Of a stretch of 64,000 nucleotides of DNA, positions 53,085 to 61,946 are shown one piece after another. The position numbers were made by a program, and so were the translations under genes. The notes under the pieces were generated by a model. It saw nothing but the letters and a program-made list of their open reading frames with translations, had not been told where the DNA came from and made no database searches. Numbering within the stretch: position 1 is the first letter of the stretch; each line of letters begins with the position of its first letter. Origin of the DNA: Clostridium_AW sp040797845 (GTDB taxonomy: Bacteria > Bacillota > Clostridia > Clostridiales > Clostridiaceae); contig JBFNFA010000010.1 in assembly GCA_040797845.1 (NCBI GenBank), forward strand, positions 62,001 through 126,000, given 5' to 3'.

Positions 53085-54158
53085 ATGAATAAAGAGAGAC
53101 ACTTATTCCCTGGAAGCAATACTTCCATGGGGTTTCATTCATTTTTTCAATATATTATACCTTTAAATGAAGCTAAAAGAATATTTTATATAAAAGGCGG
53201 ACCTGGAACTGGTAAATCCTTTCTTATGAAAAAGATAGGAAAAATATTTAGTGAAAAAGGTTATTCAATTGAATACTTTCATTGTTCTTCCGACAATGAA
53301 TCCCTAGATGGAGTAGTAATTAAGGAACTAGGGATTGCACTATTAGATGGTACAGCTCCTCATATTAATGATCCAAAAGTACCTGGTGCCTTAGATGAAA
53401 TCATTAACTTTGGAGTTTGCTTAAATGAATCTAATCTTTCTAAAGTAAAAGAAGAAATAACGAATGTGGATAATAAAATTAAGGATAGTTTTAAAAGAGC
53501 ATACGCTTATCTAGGAGCTGCAAAAAAGATTCACGATGACTGGAGACACCATAATAGTAAAGCATTAGATAAAGATAAGTTAAGGAAATTAAAAATAGAT
53601 TTTAAAAATAAAGTAATTAAAAACAATGTAGATAAGATAGGAAGTGAAAGACATTTATTTGCTACTGCTTTTACTCCTAATGGAATAATAACTTATATAG
53701 ATACTATATATAAACATTGCAGTAAAACATACCTTCTAAAAGGTGGACCCGGAACTGGAAAGACTGAATTATTAAACTACATTAAAGAGGAAGCTCTAGT
53801 AAATGGATATGATGTTGAGGTATTCCATGATCCTTTAAATCCCGAAAGAATTGAACATTTGATTTTACCTGAATTAGATACAGCGCTTCTAACCTCCAGT
53901 GAAATAAGTAAATTATCTCTATCCGGTGAAGCAATAGATATGGATTCTTTGTTAAATAACGATTATGTAGACTCTGTTAAAGACTTAATATTAGAAGATA
54001 GTTATAATTTTTATAAATTATTAGATGTAGGTCTTAAAAATTTATCAAATTGTAAAAGACTTCATGACGATCTTGAAAAATATTATGTTGATAACATAGA
54101 TTTTCAATGTAGAGATGAAATTTCCGAAAAACTAATTCATAGACTTCTAGAATATTAG
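53085..54158 (+). CDS. Tandem P-loop ATPase (PRK06851-like family)
   Basis: 357 residues with two P-loops: IKGGPGTGKSFLMKK near residue 35 and LKGGPGTGKTELLNY near residue 225. The N-terminal RHLFPGSNTSMGFHSFF and the repeated VEVFHDPLNP / IEYFHCSSDN segments mark the PRK06851 family, an internal duplication. The protein is soluble. Function unknown; often seen in spore formers. The start is the second ATG (53085) rather than 53067, giving the usual family N-terminus. Downstream of the CDF gene by 78 bp. Confidence 0.85.
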   Translation: MNKERHLFPGSNTSMGFHSFFQYIIPLNEAKRIFYIKGGPGTGKSFLMKKIGKIFSEKGYSIEYFHCSSDNESLDGVVIKELGIALLDGTAPHINDPKVPGALDEIINFGVCLNESNLSKVKEEITNVDNKIKDSFKRAYAYLGAAKKIHDDWRHHNSKALDKDKLRKLKIDFKNKVIKNNVDKIGSERHLFATAFTPNGIITYIDTIYKHCSKTYLLKGGPGTGKTELLNYIKEEALVNGYDVEVFHDPLNPERIEHLILPELDTALLTSSEISKLSLSGEAIDMDSLLNNDYVDSVKDLILEDSYNFYKLLDVGLKNLSNCKRLHDDLEKYYVDNIDFQCRDEISEKLIHRLLEY

Positions 54159-54237
54159 AAATATTAATGTGAAATTTTTTTAATATATAATATATGTATT
54201 CTATATAAATTTTATAGTTCTTTATTTTCTTATTATA

Positions 54238-54264
54238 AAAAGGAAGCTAAATTAGCTTCCTTTT
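54238..54264. terminator. Bidirectional terminator between the P-loop ATPase and helD
   Basis: Perfect 13-bp stem AAAAGGAAGCTAA / TTAGCTTCCTTTT. The stop codon of helD lies in its edge. Confidence 0.9.
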
Positions 54265-56389
54265 AATATTTCAACTTAAGAACCTTCAAGTTATGCAAAG
54301 CCCTTGTTGCCATAACGTACATCATTCTTGAGTAGTTAGTGAAATTATCATCAATTATTATTACCCCATCAAATTCCAAGCCTTTAGCAAGGTATGATGA
54401 TATAACTATCTCTCCTGATGTGTATATAGCATCCTCTCTGTCTATGGTCTTTATATACATCTTGCCTTTTATAAGCTTACTTATATATTGAGTGGTATCA
54501 TCATTTTTACATATTACAGCAATACTCTCTAATCCCTTATCTTTAAATTCTTTTATAGTACTTAAAAGTCTCTCTTGGAGTTTTTCTTCTTCATATATGC
54601 TTTCAACTATTACTTCTTCTCCCTTTCTAACTAGTGGGATTATTTCATTTTCACCTAAATAAGTATTAGCATATTTCATTATTTCCTGAGTAGATCTATA
54701 GCTTTTATTTAAAGGGTACCTATCTACACTTTCAAGTTCCATATATTCTTCTAAGTAGTCCATAGCTATTTTATCCTCATAAGGAATTAGCCTTTGATTC
54801 CTATCTCCAACTATAGTGAAATGGCTACATTTTGTTAACTCCTTGATGACAATTAACTGTAGTGGATTATAATCTTGTGCTTCATCTATAACTACATGTC
54901 TTATATCATCTTTATATGTCAACCCTTCTAAATTAATCTTTAAATATAGTATAGGAGCTAAGTCATCAATAGTTAGATATCTGTCCTTATTAAATTCTAT
55001 ATACATATCTACTACATCATCATTCTTTAACCAATTCAGTCTTTTCTTAGCTTCCATAACTTCAGAAATTACATTTCTAATATCAATCCTTCTCTGGAAT
55101 TCCAATTGATTTCCATGAGCATTCAATTCTTCTTGTGTCATTTTTGCTAAAGTTTCTTTATAATTTTTTTCTATTTCTCTTACTCTTTCATCTCTAGCAT
55201 CTCTGATTTTAGTATATATAACTCTCTTTATTCTTTTACTTCTCTTAAACAGAGGCATGGTTTTAAAGTGTTTATCAAACATCTCCTCTATTTCTTCTTT
55301 AGTTAATATTACATTATTGAAGAACATTACATCTTCAACTTTAAAATAATTATTGTTAGTATGCTCTAAAAAGAAATCTAATTCTTTAAGATATCTGTAT
55401 GAGCCTTTATATTTAATTTTTTCTATAAATTCTTCATCCTCTTGGATTATTTTCTCCATGTACTCTTTTAAGCCCATTATCTCATCTACGTTTATTAGAG
55501 ACATAGCAAAATCTACAAAAGTACTCTGTTTAACTCCAACTTCACCCAAACTCGGTAAAACCATTGAAATATATTCCATAAATATATTATTAGGACCAAG
55601 TATAAGTACTCTATCTTGAAGAATATTTCTGTAATTGTACAATAAATATGCAATTCTATGAAGAGCTATTGTAGTTTTGCCGCTACCCGCTACTCCATCT
55701 ACTATTATAGTTTTATTATAAGGTTGCCTTATTAAATTATCCTGCTCTTCTTGTATAGTCATTACTATATCTTTAAGTTTATCACTTGAATTGCTACTCA
55801 ATACCATTTGAAGTATTTCATCTTTTATATCAAGAGCAGAATCAAATAGTCCTAAAAGCTTTCCCTTTTTTACTATTAGTTGTCTTTTCCCTAATATATT
55901 TACTTTAATTTCTCCTGCAGGTGCATTATAAGAAGCTTCTCCTGGTTTACCAGTATAAAATAATGCTGCCACAGGGGATCTCCAGTCTATAACTATAGGT
56001 TCATAAGTATCTTTTGGCGTTAGACCAAATCTACCTATATAGATATATTCCTCATCTATAGAATTATCTTCTATAAAATCCACTTTCCCAAAGTAAGGAG
56101 AAGAAGCCAATATAGTTAGCTCCTTTAATCTCCTATCTATAAATCTAAACTGCTCTTCTAATATATATCTTTCATGATCGAAGTATTCCGCTACCTGGTC
56201 TTCATCTTTTCTATACTCTTCAACATCATCTTTTCTATGAGTTGTTATATGATCTATTATATTTTTTCTGCTACTTATCAACTTGTTTATTTCATTATTT
56301 ATTATATCAATAGTATCTTCTAACTTTTCTTTCTCGATGTTAAATTGTATTTCCTTTTGAAGTTCCTTTTCAATTTCAGAATTAATCAT
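54263..56389 (-). CDS. helD: HelD-type RNA polymerase recycling ATPase (UvrD-like helicase fold)
   Basis: 708 residues. The N-terminal 110 residues form a charged coiled coil (the RNA-polymerase channel arm of HelD). Walker A is VDGVAGSGKTTIALHRIAYLLY near residue 235, motif II is HVVIDEAQDYNPLQL, and motif VI-like segments are near the C-terminus (MYVMATRALHNLKVL). HelD clears stalled RNA polymerase from DNA. It starts 19 bp after the ftsH stop behind GGGTGG, so it is probably co-transcribed with ftsH. Confidence 0.9.
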   Translation of the reverse strand: MINSEIEKELQKEIQFNIEKEKLEDTIDIINNEINKLISSRKNIIDHITTHRKDDVEEYRKDEDQVAEYFDHERYILEEQFRFIDRRLKELTILASSPYFGKVDFIEDNSIDEEYIYIGRFGLTPKDTYEPIVIDWRSPVAALFYTGKPGEASYNAPAGEIKVNILGKRQLIVKKGKLLGLFDSALDIKDEILQMVLSSNSSDKLKDIVMTIQEEQDNLIRQPYNKTIIVDGVAGSGKTTIALHRIAYLLYNYRNILQDRVLILGPNNIFMEYISMVLPSLGEVGVKQSTFVDFAMSLINVDEIMGLKEYMEKIIQEDEEFIEKIKYKGSYRYLKELDFFLEHTNNNYFKVEDVMFFNNVILTKEEIEEMFDKHFKTMPLFKRSKRIKRVIYTKIRDARDERVREIEKNYKETLAKMTQEELNAHGNQLEFQRRIDIRNVISEVMEAKKRLNWLKNDDVVDMYIEFNKDRYLTIDDLAPILYLKINLEGLTYKDDIRHVVIDEAQDYNPLQLIVIKELTKCSHFTIVGDRNQRLIPYEDKIAMDYLEEYMELESVDRYPLNKSYRSTQEIMKYANTYLGENEIIPLVRKGEEVIVESIYEEEKLQERLLSTIKEFKDKGLESIAVICKNDDTTQYISKLIKGKMYIKTIDREDAIYTSGEIVISSYLAKGLEFDGVIIIDDNFTNYSRMMYVMATRALHNLKVLKLKY

Positions 56390-56408
56390 TATTTCACCAC
56401 CACCCTAA

Positions 56409-58274
56409 TTATTCTTCTTCTTGGGCAGATTCTTCCTCACCTTTTATTATGGCCATAAATTCATCGCCCATAATAGTTTCTTTCTCTAATAGTCTTTCCG
56501 TAATCTTATCTAATAACTCTCTATTTTCTGTTAATACATCTATTGATTTTTTATGAGCTTCTTTTATTATTTTTAAAGTTTCTTCATCAATAGCAGCTTC
56601 TGTTTCAGCGCTACAATTTTTAACAGGTCTTCCATCTAAGTACCTATTTGATGTTGATTCTAATCCCATCATATCAAATTTTTCGGTCATTCCATAAATA
56701 GTTACCATACTTCTTGCAGTAGCTGTAGCTTTTTCAATATCATTTGATGCACCAGTAGATATGCTATTAAGCACTACTTCCTCTGCTGCTCTTCCTCCTA
56801 GCATGACGCAAATTTGATCGAACATTTCTTCTTTAGTTATTAAATATTTCTCCTCTGTTGGAAGCTGCATAGTATATCCTAACGCTCCCATTGTTCTTGG
56901 TACAATTGTAATTTTATGAACTGGATCAGTATTGGTAAGCAATGCAGCTACCAATGCGTGGCCAACCTCATGGAAAGCAACAGCTCTCTTTTCTTTAGGA
57001 GATAATATTCTATCCCTCTTTTCCTTTCCTGCAATTATAACTTCTACAGCTTCATTTAAATCCTCTTGTATAACTTCTTTTCTATTATTTTTTACTGCTC
57101 TTAATGCTGCTTCATTTATAATGTTTGCTAAATCTGCTCCCACAGCACCTGGAGTTGATCTTGCCACAGCATTTAAATCTACATCCTCTGCCACCTTAAC
57201 TCCCTTTATATGAACCTTTAGTATCTCTTCTCTACCAGTCAAATCAGGTCTATCTACAATAACTCTTCTATCAAATCTACCTGGTCTTAAAAGAGCCTTA
57301 TCTAAAACTTCTGGTCTATTTGTTGCAGCCAAGATTACTACCCCTTTAGAGGAATCAAAACCGTCCATTTCAGCCAACAACTGATTTAAAGTCTGCTCTC
57401 TTTCATCATTTCCACCTAAGTTTCCATCTCTGCTTTTACCTATGGCATCTATTTCATCTATAAAAATTATACATGGGGCCTTTTCTTGAGCCTGATTAAA
57501 TAAATCCCTTACTCTGGCAGCACCCATACCCACAAACATTTCAACGAAACCTGAACCAGATATAGAGAAGAAAGGAACCTTTGCTTCCCCTGCAACAGCT
57601 TTAGCTAAAAGCGTCTTACCTGTTCCCGGAGGACCTACTAACAATGCTCCTTTAGGTAGCTTTGCACCAATTTCTGAATATTTTTTAGGATTGTGCAAGA
57701 AATCAACTATTTCCACAAGTGATTCCTTGGCTTCTTCTTGCCCTGCCATATCTTTAAAGGTTACACCTGTTTCATTTTCTGCATAAATTTTTGCAGTATT
57801 TTTTCCAAAGGACATAACACCACTACCCATTTTCTTATCTATTTTACTAAACATCAATCTTCCTATAGCCATGAAAATTAAAAATGGTAAAACCCAGTTT
57901 ACTATAAAGCTCTTAATAGGGCTATCTTGCTTAATTACAACTCCATCATAAGGAATATTAGCTTTGTTTAATCTATCTATCAGCTCTTTATCCTCAGTTA
58001 TCTTACCTGTATAAAGTATCTTCCCTTCCTCTTTTGTGCCTTCTTTAGGATGTATTATAATTTTATCTGAAGCAATTTGTACTTCTTTTATTTGATTCTC
58101 TTGAACCATAGTATTAAATTCTGGATATTTTATATGCTTAACTTGATTGTTTACTACATAGTCATTAATTAGAAATACAACTAAAGTAACAGCGATAGCA
58201 TAATAAATGATGTATTTAAATTTATTGTCATCAAACTTATTGTTCTTATCTTTGTCGTTCTTATTATTGAGCAT
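56409..58274 (-). CDS. ftsH: ATP-dependent zinc metalloprotease FtsH
   Basis: 621 residues. Two transmembrane helices (about 24-41 and 107-125) flank an extracytoplasmic domain. The AAA domain has GPPGTGKTLLAKAVAG near residue 218, IIFIDEIDAIG and LLRPGRFDRRV; the M41 protease has HEVGHALVAALL near 436, where most FtsH proteins read HEAGH. It degrades membrane and short-lived regulatory proteins. The start follows GGAGG. Many clostridia carry a second ftsH next to tilS-hpt; this copy pairs with helD. Confidence 0.96.
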   Translation of the reverse strand: MLNNKNDKDKNNKFDDNKFKYIIYYAIAVTLVVFLINDYVVNNQVKHIKYPEFNTMVQENQIKEVQIASDKIIIHPKEGTKEEGKILYTGKITEDKELIDRLNKANIPYDGVVIKQDSPIKSFIVNWVLPFLIFMAIGRLMFSKIDKKMGSGVMSFGKNTAKIYAENETGVTFKDMAGQEEAKESLVEIVDFLHNPKKYSEIGAKLPKGALLVGPPGTGKTLLAKAVAGEAKVPFFSISGSGFVEMFVGMGAARVRDLFNQAQEKAPCIIFIDEIDAIGKSRDGNLGGNDEREQTLNQLLAEMDGFDSSKGVVILAATNRPEVLDKALLRPGRFDRRVIVDRPDLTGREEILKVHIKGVKVAEDVDLNAVARSTPGAVGADLANIINEAALRAVKNNRKEVIQEDLNEAVEVIIAGKEKRDRILSPKEKRAVAFHEVGHALVAALLTNTDPVHKITIVPRTMGALGYTMQLPTEEKYLITKEEMFDQICVMLGGRAAEEVVLNSISTGASNDIEKATATARSMVTIYGMTEKFDMMGLESTSNRYLDGRPVKNCSAETEAAIDEETLKIIKEAHKKSIDVLTENRELLDKITERLLEKETIMGDEFMAIIKGEEESAQEEE

Positions 58275-58470
58275 TCTCTTCCTCCATATTTTAATTTAAT
58301 TATTATATTAGTTTTTTAAAACTATATATATATTGTTTTTTGGTAATTGTATATATTGATTATAATAAATAATTATACATTTAAAAATATTGTTTACAAT
58401 AGTTTTAAATAGAGTTTTTATTTTATACATATTTGTTCCCGATACCCCCATACGGTACTTGTATATTTAT

Positions 58471-58500
58471 ATTATACTTTATATCATCCATGATTTTCAA
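58471..58500 (-). promoter_or_regulatory. Possible promoter of ftsH-helD
   Basis: TTGAAA, 18-bp spacer, TATAAT on the minus strand, leaving a leader of about 190 nt. A second candidate is nearer the gene. The rest of the 447-bp gap 58275-58721 holds only the palindromic repeat and AT-rich sequence. Confidence 0.45.
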
Positions 58501-58605
58501 TGTTAATAATACTTAAAATGCTATGCAATGTTTACACAACATTTTTAAGCTTTATACAATAAATGAGCATTTACTATAATGGAAAAAAGATTTGCAAACT
58601 ATAAA

Positions 58606-58669
58606 AGAGCTAAGTATGTAATGAAATAGCGACTTTTGCTAGATCGGCTTCACTACATAGTTAGCTTTC
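58606..58669. repeat. Dispersed palindromic repeat, copy B
   Basis: Arms GAGCTAAGTATGTAATGA and TCACTACATAGTTAGCTTTC around an asymmetric centre with TAGCGACTTTTG. It matches the reverse complement of the element at 3129-3192. It lies 53 bp downstream of topB. Confidence 0.75.
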
Positions 58670-58721
58670 TATTTTCCATAACAAGTTGTCTGTGTAAAAC
58701 CTACACTTGTAAAAACAATAA

Positions 58722-60917
58722 TTATTTTAAATTTAATTTTGCTAAAGCTTCTGCAAGAGCTGAATTTATAGGTGCCTCACTTTCCTCTTTCATTTTCTTC
58801 ATATATCTTGAGACCTCTTTTTTATTTAACTTACCTTCGTTTTCCTTAAATCTCTTATTGAATGAAGAAAGCTTTTCTCTAAAGGTACAATTTCCACACA
58901 CATAAATTTGTCCTTCACCTTGCCCTTTAAGCTCTAGTCGTTTATGACATTCAGGACATCTTACATTAGTAAATCTACTGATATTCTGTCTTTTACCACA
59001 TTCTCTATCTTGGCATACAAGTATCTTACCGTGCTTGCCATTAACCTCAAGCATATACTTACCACAATCAGGGCATTTAGTTCCCGTTAAATTGTTGTGT
59101 ACATACTTATCTCTACTTCCTTTTACATCTTCTACAAGCTTTGAAGAGTAGTCTCTCATTTTATCTATAAACTCTCTATCGCTAATCTTGCCTTTGCTTA
59201 TCAAATCTAGTTCCTTTTCCCAGTTAGCAGTTAACACAGGAGATTTTAAATCTTCAGGTACTAAATCTACAATCTGCTTTCCTTTTGATGTTGGAGTTAT
59301 TTCTTTTCCTTTTTTCTCTATATAAAAGGAGTTATAAAGTTTTTCTATTATATCCGCTCTTGTAGCAACAGTTCCTAGTCCACCAGTTTCTCCTAATGTC
59401 TTTGCATGTTCTTTATTCAAATTGATATATTTTTGAGGATTTTCCATGGCTGATAAAAGCGTTCCTTCATTGAATCTTGCAGGTGGTTTTGTTTGCCCTT
59501 TATTTATGTTAACAGAAGTAAAGCTTATAGAATCTCCCTTATTAACCTTTGGAAGGTTCTGATCTCTAACTTCCTCTTCTCCCTCCATGTTTTCATCTAA
59601 CTCATCCTCTTTATCATAAATAGCTTTCCAGCCCTTTGATTTAATATTTTTACCATTAGCTATAAATGTTTCTCCATTAACTTCTGCTCTAATAGTGGTT
59701 TGCATATATTCAAAAGGTGGAAGCATAACGCTTAAAAAACGTTTAATAACTAAATCATATATCTTTCTTTCTTCACTACTCAAATATGCTAAATTAATCT
59801 TTTGCTCTGTTGGAATTATAGCATGGTGATCTGATACCTTGCTATCATCTACAAATCCTTTATGAGCTTTAATCCTATCTTTTAATATATCATTTACAAA
59901 CTTACTATACTGACCTGTGGCTATGGATTTTAATCTAAGTGGAAGCGTAGATACAATATCACTGGAAATATATCTGGAATCCGTTCTTGGATAAGTCAAC
60001 ACCTTGTGATTTTCATATAATCTTTGCATTATAGAAAGTGTTTCTTTTGCAGAATATCCAAATATTCTATTTGCATCTCTCTGAAGCTCCGTTAAGTCAT
60101 ACAGAGCTGGAGCATATTGTTTTTTATCCTTCTCTAGTACTTCAACTATGCTACCGCTCTGGCCATTAACCTTAGCTACAACCTCTTTTGCAATATTTTC
60201 ATCAAAAGTATAGAACTGTCCCCCTTTATTTTGCCAACGAAGAGTAAAACCCTTACTACTAGCCCCTATACTATATTGATCCCTAGGCTTGAAGTTCTTA
60301 ATTTCCTCTTCCCTCCCCACTATTAGTGCAAGAGTTGGTGTCTGAACTCTTCCCGCAGAAAGCTGAGCATTATATTTGCATGTTAATGCTCTTGTCACAT
60401 TAAGCCCTACAAGCCAATCTGCTTCTGCTCTACATACTGCAGATCTGTATAAATTTTCATAGTTTTTTCCCGGCTTCAAATTATTAAAGCCATCAATTAT
60501 AGCTTTATCCGTTTGAGATGAAATCCAAAGACGTTTTATAGGCTTTCTAAAACCTACTTTTTCAATAATCCATCTAGCAACTAGCTCTCCTTCCCTTCCA
60601 GCGTCTGTTGCTATAACAAGCTCATCTATGTCATTTCTAGTCATTACTTTTTTTACCTGACTAAATTGCTTCCCAGTCTTTCCTATAACATTAAGCTTCA
60701 TTCTTTTAGGCAGCATTGGAAGAGTATCCATACTCCACTTTTTATATTTATCATCATAAGCCTCAGGGTCTGCTAAAGTAACTAGATGCCCTAATGCCCA
60801 AGTTACAATATATTTATTTCCTTCTAAATATCCATTTCCTTTTATATTACACTTTAAAACTCTTGCTAAATCTCTACCTACACTTGGCTTCTCTGCCAAA
60901 ACTAAAATCTTTCCCAT
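58722..60917 (-). CDS. topB: DNA topoisomerase III
   Basis: 731 residues, type IA. The N-terminal Toprim has VLAEKPSVGRDLARVL and ATDAGREGELVARW; the active-site tyrosine is in VLTYPRTDSRYIS near residue 311; GTVATRADIIEKL is the family block near 505. The C-terminus carries zinc-finger-like clusters (CPDCGKYML..., CQDRECGKR, CPECHKRLE..., CGNC). It decatenates and unlinks single-stranded regions. The start follows GGAGG. Confidence 0.95.
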   Translation of the reverse strand: MGKILVLAEKPSVGRDLARVLKCNIKGNGYLEGNKYIVTWALGHLVTLADPEAYDDKYKKWSMDTLPMLPKRMKLNVIGKTGKQFSQVKKVMTRNDIDELVIATDAGREGELVARWIIEKVGFRKPIKRLWISSQTDKAIIDGFNNLKPGKNYENLYRSAVCRAEADWLVGLNVTRALTCKYNAQLSAGRVQTPTLALIVGREEEIKNFKPRDQYSIGASSKGFTLRWQNKGGQFYTFDENIAKEVVAKVNGQSGSIVEVLEKDKKQYAPALYDLTELQRDANRIFGYSAKETLSIMQRLYENHKVLTYPRTDSRYISSDIVSTLPLRLKSIATGQYSKFVNDILKDRIKAHKGFVDDSKVSDHHAIIPTEQKINLAYLSSEERKIYDLVIKRFLSVMLPPFEYMQTTIRAEVNGETFIANGKNIKSKGWKAIYDKEDELDENMEGEEEVRDQNLPKVNKGDSISFTSVNINKGQTKPPARFNEGTLLSAMENPQKYINLNKEHAKTLGETGGLGTVATRADIIEKLYNSFYIEKKGKEITPTSKGKQIVDLVPEDLKSPVLTANWEKELDLISKGKISDREFIDKMRDYSSKLVEDVKGSRDKYVHNNLTGTKCPDCGKYMLEVNGKHGKILVCQDRECGKRQNISRFTNVRCPECHKRLELKGQGEGQIYVCGNCTFREKLSSFNKRFKENEGKLNKKEVSRYMKKMKEESEAPINSALAEALAKLNLK

Positions 60918-60954
60918 AATTTTTCCTCCATATTAACCTTTATAATAACTATAT

Positions 60955-60989
60955 AAAAAAAGGGTACCTTAGTTTTAAAGATACCCTTT
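60955..60989 (-). terminator. Terminator between the receiver gene and topB
   Basis: AAAGGGTA / TACCCTTT stem followed by TTTTTTTATA on the minus strand, 160 bp after the receiver gene stop. Confidence 0.75.
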
Positions 60990-61148
60990 ATAATTGCATG
61001 ATTTTATTTAATACATTACTTATATTCTAATAGTAAACTAAAATAACTACTTTATCAATTTTATGTTTAATTTCTATATTTAATTATTAATATAATTATA
61101 ACATAATAACTCTATAAATCGATTATATTTTTTGCCCTCTATTATTTT

Positions 61149-61580
61149 TTAAAAATCCATGGCTATTTTTGTATTAATGTTATTTATGTACTTTCTATTA
61201 CTTTTCGTTTTTTTACTTTTAAATAATGCTGCTTCTATAGTAGATAAAAGCTTTTCTTCATTTATAGGCTTTTCTACATATCCCATAATTCCAATTTCAT
61301 CTGCAACATCTATAAATTCTTCTATATTTCGTTCTGTTATAATTATAATGCAATTTGTTATTGCCTCTTCAATAATCATTTTTGAGGCTTCTAGTCCATC
61401 AAGTACAGGCATATTTATATCCATGACAATTAAATCTGGATTAGTTTTTCTAGCAATCTCCACTGCACTTAATCCATTAGAGGCTATGCCTACAACTTCG
61501 TAGCCCTCCTCCATGAGGATCTCTGAAACATCCATTCTAGTAATAGGCTCATCCTCGGCTATTACTATTCGTTTATTCAT
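61149..61580 (-). CDS. Single-domain response regulator (ANTAR-type receiver without ANTAR domain)
   Basis: 143 residues. A complete receiver: E9-D10, phospho-acceptor D54 in LIVMDINMPVLDG, Thr in IIIITERN, and Lys in YVEKPIN. The sequence RIVIAEDEPITRMDVSEILMEEGYEVVGIASNG is that of the receivers of ANTAR RNA-binding antiterminators (PdtaR/EutV type). Here only about 25 basic residues follow (KSKKTKSNRKYINN), with no ANTAR helices. The start is the ATG after AAGGAGG; the longer frame to 61628 is not supported. It may be a phosphate sink or a truncated regulator. No sensor kinase is adjacent. Confidence 0.88.
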   Translation of the reverse strand: MNKRIVIAEDEPITRMDVSEILMEEGYEVVGIASNGLSAVEIARKTNPDLIVMDINMPVLDGLEASKMIIEEAITNCIIIITERNIEEFIDVADEIGIMGYVEKPINEEKLLSTIEAALFKSKKTKSNRKYINNINTKIAMDF

Positions 61581-61783
61581 CAATTTTTCCTCCTTTAAGT
61601 TAATGAATTTCATTATAAAGGATTGCATTTAAGTAAAATTATACCAAACTCTAAATATTTACACAATCCTTGCCTCTTAAAAAGCATAACTATTACATTG
61701 ATAGTAATAGTTCTTAAAATAATATATGTACACTATCTACTACATATTCTTACACTTGTATTGCATTTTTATAATAGAAGATA

Positions 61784-61849
61784 TGTTATAATATTAATAT
61801 ATTTTTTGAAACTAGAAAAAATATACTTTTTAATGTTATAAAAAGTATA
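61784..61849 (+). promoter_or_regulatory. Extended -10 promoter and inverted repeat in the helicase leader
   Basis: TGTTATAAT (extended -10) at 61784-61792, then a perfect 10-bp inverted repeat TATACTTTTT / AAAAAGTATA at 61822-61849 within an AT-rich leader of about 150 nt. A long AT-rich leader is typical of cold-induced helicase genes. Nothing else is visible in the 366-bp gap 61581-61946 except a short 8-bp inverted repeat near 61690. Confidence 0.4.
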
Positions 61850-61946
61850 GAAAAAGTTCATAAGTAAATCATTCTATAAAAATGCTATATAAAAAAATTA
61901 ATCCAGTAAATAATAATTCTAAATAGATAAACAAAAGGAGATAAGT

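Noticed and set aside
61623..61841. 72-residue plus-strand open frame in the helicase leader
   Set aside because: AT-rich, hydrophobic by composition, no Shine-Dalgarno, overlaps the predicted promoter.
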